Shown here: positions 59,501-64,000 of the stretch, in pieces
Numbering within the stretch: the first letter of the stretch is position 1
How the letters are laid out: each line of letters opens with the position of its first letter
Source of the DNA: Taxillus chinensis
Taxonomy: Eukaryota > Streptophyta > Magnoliopsida > Santalales > Loranthaceae
NCBI GenBank assembly: GCA_023512835.1
Contig: CM042090.1
Location: forward strand, 12,121,343-12,185,342
Reading direction: 5' to 3'
DNA length: 64,000 bases
Translations under genes and position numbers: made by a program
The notes under the pieces: model-generated
Seen by the model: only the letters and a program-made list of their open reading frames with translations
Databases searched by the model: none
Told to the model about the DNA's origin: nothing

Positions 59501-60020
59501 TGTATTTTTTTTATTTTATTTATTATAAACAAAACACACAAAAAATAAAAACAAAAACATGCCGGGTGAACCGGTTCGGTCCTGCTTCCAACCGACCCGG
59601 CACCACCAACCATCCCGGTTCGATAAGACGCCTCCACAAAATTAGAAACCACCACCCACCGATTCGAATCCGGACAACATCAAAAGTCCCGGGGCCCACA
59701 AAGCCCTGCCACGCTATTTGCGCTGTAAAAAAAATCGGAAACCAACAGTGGACCCCACCCACGCTTCTCCGATCACATGTTAAATTTAATTTCGAAACCC
59801 CCCCGATAACTACCAACCAATTAACCATATATGTATAGCATAGAAGAGAGTTTCCTTAAATTTCTTGTTCTTGTTGTTGTTGTCGTTGTCGTACTCGGTG
59901 TTACTTATCGTTGTCTTTTTATTTTTTACCTTTTTCCCCGCCTTTTAAAAATATGAATAATTAAAAAAAAAATGGTTTCCAAGAGACGAAGGAATTGGAA
60001 ACCCCATGGCCCCCATACCA
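56532..60020. other. Intergenic and upstream region of the MAPKKK gene
   Basis: Mostly AT-rich without genes. GC-rich islands occur at 57745-57900 and 59365-59790. They share a block around GCGGGAACGTGAAGCGC (57847 and 59452). A (TA)n run is at about 59281-59299. ORFs in 59398-59838 overlap on both strands and have no domain. Confidence 0.5.
59496..59503. promoter_or_regulatory. ABRE/G-box-like element upstream of the MAPKKK gene
   Basis: CCACGTGT (reverse ACACGTGG) about 650 bp before the start codon. ACGTGG with a CACGTG core is the classic ABA-response/bZIP site. Function here is inference. Confidence 0.4.
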
Positions 60021-60028
60021 TATAAATA
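60021..60028 (+). promoter_or_regulatory. TATA box of the MAPKKK gene
   Basis: TATAAATA, 127 bp upstream of the ATG. It predicts transcription starting near 60050, and no ATG precedes the chosen start in the leader. Confidence 0.7.
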
Positions 60029-60147
60029 TACATAAAAGGTGGAGAGCGAGAGACTCGACTCAACGCGCACGCTTTTCTCGCTACTTGTCCTCTCTACTCG
60101 TATTCGTTCCTCCCACAAGTCAAATCTAAAGTGGCCGCCGTGCCGTC

Positions 60148-61254
60148 ATGGAATTGGAATTGGAATGGCGTCGAGGCCAATGCATAGGCCACGGCAGCTT
60201 CGGCTTCGTCAATTTGGCCGTTCCGGTAGCCCCTCACCCCGCCGCAGCCAAAACCCCCCTTCCTCCTCCGATGGCCGTGAAATCGTGCTCCGTCTCCAAT
60301 TCCGCCTCCCTCCGCCACGAGAAGGAGGTCCTCACTCTCCTCCGCGATTGCCCTAACGTCATTCGCTGCTTCGGCGACGACCTAACCCGCGAAAACGGTG
60401 ACAGCTTGTACAACGTTCTCATCGAGTACGCCTCCTGCGGCAGCGTGGCCGACCGCATCAGGAGCGGCGACGGACTGCCCGAATCCGAGGTCCGCCGACA
60501 CACCAGGTCGATTCTCAGAGCCCTCCGTCACGTTCACGCCACCGGCTTCGTCCACTGCGACGTCAAGCCTCAGAACATCCTGCTCTGTTCCGCCGACCGG
60601 CGTCCGCTCCAAGACGGCGTCGTCGCTAAGATCGCCGACTTCGGGCTCGCCAAGCGGGCGGGAACCGAGAGCCGGCCCGAAATCCGGGGAACGCCGCTGT
60701 ACATGTCGCCGGAATCGGTGGCGTCCGGGGAGTTCGAGTCGCCGTCGGACGTGTGGGCTCTCGGATGCGCCGTCGCCGAGATGGTTTCCGGTCGACCGGC
60801 GTGGCGGTGCTCCTCCGGCGCCGACGTCACCGCGCTTCTGTTCCGGATTGGCGCCGGGAACGAATCGCCGGAAATTCCAGCGGAGATTTCGGAGGAAGGG
60901 AGGGACTTTCTGATCAGGTGCTTCGCGCGGGATCCGAGGGAGAGATGGACGGCGGAGATGCTTTTGGGTCACGCCTTCGTGGCTGACCTCGGGGACGACG
61001 AAGCCACCGTGGGTCGGTCAGTGGGAGCTGAGGAAGCCCCGTCGGCGTCACCGCGAGGGCCTTTCGATTTCCCCGAAGAATGCGTCTCCGTAGATTCCTC
61101 AATTCCGGAAACCCCGTTGTCCCCACGTCCCCTCCGGTCGTCGACGCCTCCGGCGACGAGAATTGGACAGCTGGCGACCGACACGAAACCCGATTGGTCG
61201 TGGTCGGAGAGCTGGGACACCGTCCGACGCAACCATCCGATCAGCCGACCGTAA
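60148..61254 (+). CDS. Mitogen-activated protein kinase kinase kinase, MAPKKK17/18-like
   Basis: Single-exon, 368-aa Ser/Thr kinase. It starts MELELEWRRGQCIGHGSFG with the glycine loop at 14-21. Other landmarks are the ATP-binding lysine in MAVKS (Lys45), the catalytic loop HCDVKPQN (Asp138, Lys140), DFG with Asp164, GTPLYMSPE in the activation segment (181-189) and DVWALGC (201-207). The kinase domain ends near 283, and the 85-residue tail is Ser/Pro-rich. The short N-terminus, GTPxYMSPE and lack of introns fit the plant MEKK-like MAPKKK17/18/20/21 group. Those kinases phosphorylate MAP2Ks, and some act in ABA and stress signalling. All key residues are present, so it should be active. The CDS is GC-rich against an AT-rich background, as usual for this group. 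Exact orthology is unproven. Confidence 0.95.
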   Translation: MELELEWRRGQCIGHGSFGFVNLAVPVAPHPAAAKTPLPPPMAVKSCSVSNSASLRHEKEVLTLLRDCPNVIRCFGDDLTRENGDSLYNVLIEYASCGSVADRIRSGDGLPESEVRRHTRSILRALRHVHATGFVHCDVKPQNILLCSADRRPLQDGVVAKIADFGLAKRAGTESRPEIRGTPLYMSPESVASGEFESPSDVWALGCAVAEMVSGRPAWRCSSGADVTALLFRIGAGNESPEIPAEISEEGRDFLIRCFARDPRERWTAEMLLGHAFVADLGDDEATVGRSVGAEEAPSASPRGPFDFPEECVSVDSSIPETPLSPRPLRSSTPPATRIGQLATDTKPDWSWSESWDTVRRNHPISRP

Positions 61255-62145
61255 TTTTTTGTCATCTAAACCAACGGTCGCGATCGTTTTTCTTAATTTT
61301 AGGTTGATCGATCATTTTTGTTTTTTTTTAAAAGCTTTTTAGTTTTGATGATGTAGTGATTCGCATCACTAGTGCTTGAGTGTACATATCCCCATTACAG
61401 CACAACAATTGAATTTTATTTTATTTTTTTAAAATTGCGGGAGCGTGATTTTTTCTTAATGGATTTGCGGATCTTATAAAATACGACGTATAATATATAT
61501 ATATATATATATATACACACTTAAAAGAAAAGCTATTTCACCGACCAAACGGCAATGGATGAGACAGTTGCTTAAGGGAGTCAATGTTAAGGTACTGATG
61601 TCGGGATGTGCTCGTCTTTAAATTATTAATGGCACGACATCAAAAGAGAAAAAGAAAAAAGACAGGGAAAAACAGAAGATCGGAGAAAGATCATTTGACA
61701 GGGAAACACCATTTTTTTTTCTTCTTCGGTTATCATGGGTTTTTTTCCCCCCCATTGTTTCTGTTTCTCATTACTTTTACCTTTTGCTTTAAGCAAAAAC
61801 ATATGAATATGCAAACCCAATTTACTTGGTATTGAATGTGTCCATGAAATGGCTTTTTGTAATTGGCCAAGGAAGTGGGTACTTCTCACATAGGCGTGGA
61901 ATGGAATCCATACAAGAGTTAAAAAAAACAGAGATGTCGTTTGAGATGCCTGGGTGTTGAGTATTTATGCAGACTTCAATTTTAAAAGCTCGAAATATGC
62001 ATCAAAGCTTTAAATGCATTTTAGATTGCAGAGATAATAAATTAAGGAGATGATGCGAATATGCTGGTTTGTGGGCCTTCGCCTTCACCTTCACACAGCA
62101 ACAAGGTGCAGTGCAGACGAGTTTTGGTTTACTCTTGACTTGCCA
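61255..62145. other. 3' flank of the MAPKKK gene
   Basis: Holds the presumed 3' UTR; no decisive AATAAA found near the stop. A (TA)n run lies at about 61493-61515. No further gene. Confidence 0.4.
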
Positions 62146-62151
62146 TATATG

Positions 62152-62199
<48 letters not shown>
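62146..62199 (+). repeat. Compound (TA)n(GA)n microsatellite
   Basis: TA repeats to about 62170, then GA repeats to about 62198. Confidence 0.9.
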
Positions 62200-62201
<2 letters not shown>

Positions 62202-63689
62202 GGGGGCAATCCCGCGGGGAATTGGGGTTTCGTTTCAGCAAATTATATTAAATTTGGATTGACTAAAGATTGTCAAGGAACACTCTCACAAAATAGTAAT
62301 AATTTAAAAATATTGTTTAGACAAATTTGTCTGTTCATGTGTGAACAGAACTCACGAAAACAAAATAATGTTCCCAACAGTTGAGAAATAAGCACCATTT
62401 GGTGTCTTATTTTTCTTCATCTCAATTTAAAACCTTTTTCTTCTTGGCTAGAGTAAAGATTTTATTTTATTTTTTTTAAAAAGAGGTATATGCGTCAAGA
62501 ATGCAAAATTCTTTTTGCCAGATCCTGCGTGACAACATCAAAAGAAAGAGAAAACAGACACTCTCGTAACACTATGCCCTTGTCTGTTTTTTTTTTTTTT
62601 TGGAAGCTTCTTTTTGGGCCTATTGAACAATTTATAAATCAGGAGTAATTAAAAAAACAATTGTGTTCTACGCTTCTACGGGGCTTGGATTTTGCTGTCA
62701 TGAGTCGATTTGTTTTCATTTTTCAAAGTTCATTCTAAAATTAATTATTTTTACTCGGATCATACAACCCATCCAATTACAGGTGTCATTGTCACGTTAT
62801 TGCCGCATCAGTTTTTTGCGCCACATACCATTCACCCCCTCTCCCTCAATAAGTTGGATGTTTCACATCTTGAACAAATGAAATCTTAAGCAAAAATTTA
62901 AATATTATAAGTTTGAGTGCTCGTTAAGAGAATAGTTCGCTCAACAATATAATATATCGAGCAGTACACACGATTGCTTGATAATTAGAAATTTTTTTAA
63001 AATAAATAAAAAACTTTTTTATTTTTATTTATTTATTTTAAAAAAAATTAATTAAATTTGTGTAGAAATTAACCATTAGATTCTTACGAAATTTTACAAG
63101 AATAACATGAGTATTCAATCAATTTAAAAAAATAAATATTAATAAGATTTATAAAGATTTACACTTTCCCATCCTATATTTCATATCAGAATTGGGAGTG
63201 ATTTGAAACATTTAAATACCTGCAAGCCCAAAAAAAGAACATTGAAACAGTTCACGGATAGATCATTCAAACTCATCCCACAAGGTGGGCCGGCATAGAA
63301 CACAGTAAGAACAAACTATAGAAACCGAGCCGAGCAGAGCTGGCTTAGGGCCTCATATCAGTGCATTGATGGACTATTTTTAAGCATAGAAATCCAGCCG
63401 ACAGGGGGGCTTGGAGTATTAAATGGATGCACGCGGATGGTCACATTATAAATAAACAAAGGGGCAGTAATTTGGACATGTCACAAATTTAGGACACGAA
63501 TGGATCTCCCAAAGGTGCCCAACAAGGTGGTTGATAACTTGATATGAGAATAAAACCAGATTTTTAAATTTTCGTACGTGAAAGTATCAAAGAAGCATGA
63601 TGGGGCAGCCTGATGAGGTTGAAAACAGGCCCAGAAAATCCCAGCAGCATCAAACGCACATTGCAGGCATGAAAAGGGGCTGGTTTTAA
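62200..63689. other. AT-rich intergenic
   Basis: No gene, RNA or transposon end recognised. Confidence 0.5.
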
Positions 63690-64000
63690 AATCTATAAGG
63701 CAATAATTTTTGCCTACTATAAATCAAACAAATCAATTAGTTAATTTTTATTCAATATAATTTAACATGTATATAATTTTAAATTATTATTAAATACAAA
63801 TATATGTTATTTATTTATTATTATTGTTATTTTGTTGTTAAGCATATATTGTAATTTTTAAATAAATTAAATAACGATAATATAATCTAATGATTAAATA
63901 ATTTTATTTTACAAAGAGGAAGTCTATGGATTGAATTCTTTAGCGAATTTTTAAAATTTTGCAGTTGCATTTATAAATGTTTGTTAATAAATTCATGAGC
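63690..64000 (+). mobile_element. Possible fifth palindromic hAT-like copy, cut by the window edge
   Basis: The AT-rich core and the text through TTTATAAATG and ATTCATGAGC resemble, reversed, the interior of 39243-39882. The terminus lies outside the window. Confidence 0.3.

Noticed and set aside
59660..59680. GATTCGAATCC resembling a tRNA T-loop
   Set aside because: No matching acceptor stem, D-arm or anticodon arm around it.
60234..61307. ORFs on both strands overlapping the kinase gene (up to 196 aa)
   Set aside because: Shadows of the GC-rich MAPKKK coding sequence in other frames.

Overview
This window is nuclear DNA of a flowering plant. The signs are AT-rich, gene-poor sequence, a spliced gene with GT-AG introns of 0.1 to 6.2 kb, and many plant-type transposable elements (Ty3/gypsy, Ty1/copia, LINE, hAT-like, Tourist/Harbinger-like, CACTA-like). 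A eudicot, perhaps woody, is plausible, but the species cannot be named from the sequence. No tRNA, rRNA, CRISPR or organelle block was recognised.

Two genes look intact. (1) A class-3 lipase of the oil-body lipase (OBL1-like) family lies on the minus strand at 20565-29664. It has five exons encoding 474 aa, and all four introns obey GT-AG. Its third intron (6.2 kb) holds the 3' end and an LTR of a Ty3/gypsy chromovirus. (2) An intronless MAPKKK of the MAPKKK17/18-like group lies on the plus strand at 60148-61254 (368 aa), with a TATA box and an ABRE/G-box upstream. They are about 30 kb apart and not obviously linked in function.

Layout: 1-9.1 kb is a nested complex of long, alternately inverted repeat units carrying a GGTCGGGTGAAG motif cluster. 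It is interrupted by a 2.9-kb LTR-like insertion, a hAT-like element with a perfect 8-bp target duplication, and a segment with a Tourist-like MITE. 9.1-20.5 kb holds retrotransposon debris (an Athila-like gag fragment, an integrase C-terminal remnant), two Tourist-like elements with GC-rich cargo, exon-like gene debris, and a cytosine-free G/T-rich tract of about 554 nt. 20.5-29.7 kb is the lipase gene. 30-37.3 kb has a second hAT-like type, a copia pol remnant, and a LINE split by a deleted copia element with both LTRs. 37.3-56 kb carries more palindromic hAT-like copies, a duplicated unit (39.2-40.5 and 49.7-50.6 kb) with TATA box, tiny hydrophobic ORF and poly(A) signal, LTR-like sequence, and a short hAT MITE with a perfect 8-bp duplication. 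56-60 kb is the MAPKKK upstream region, and 61.3-64 kb is AT-rich flank.

The best candidates for undescribed biology are the duplicated TATA/micro-ORF/AATAAA unit, the alternately inverted GGTCGGGTGAAG-bearing units, and the palindrome-rich hAT-like family. The cytosine-free tract is very unusual but may be an artefact.
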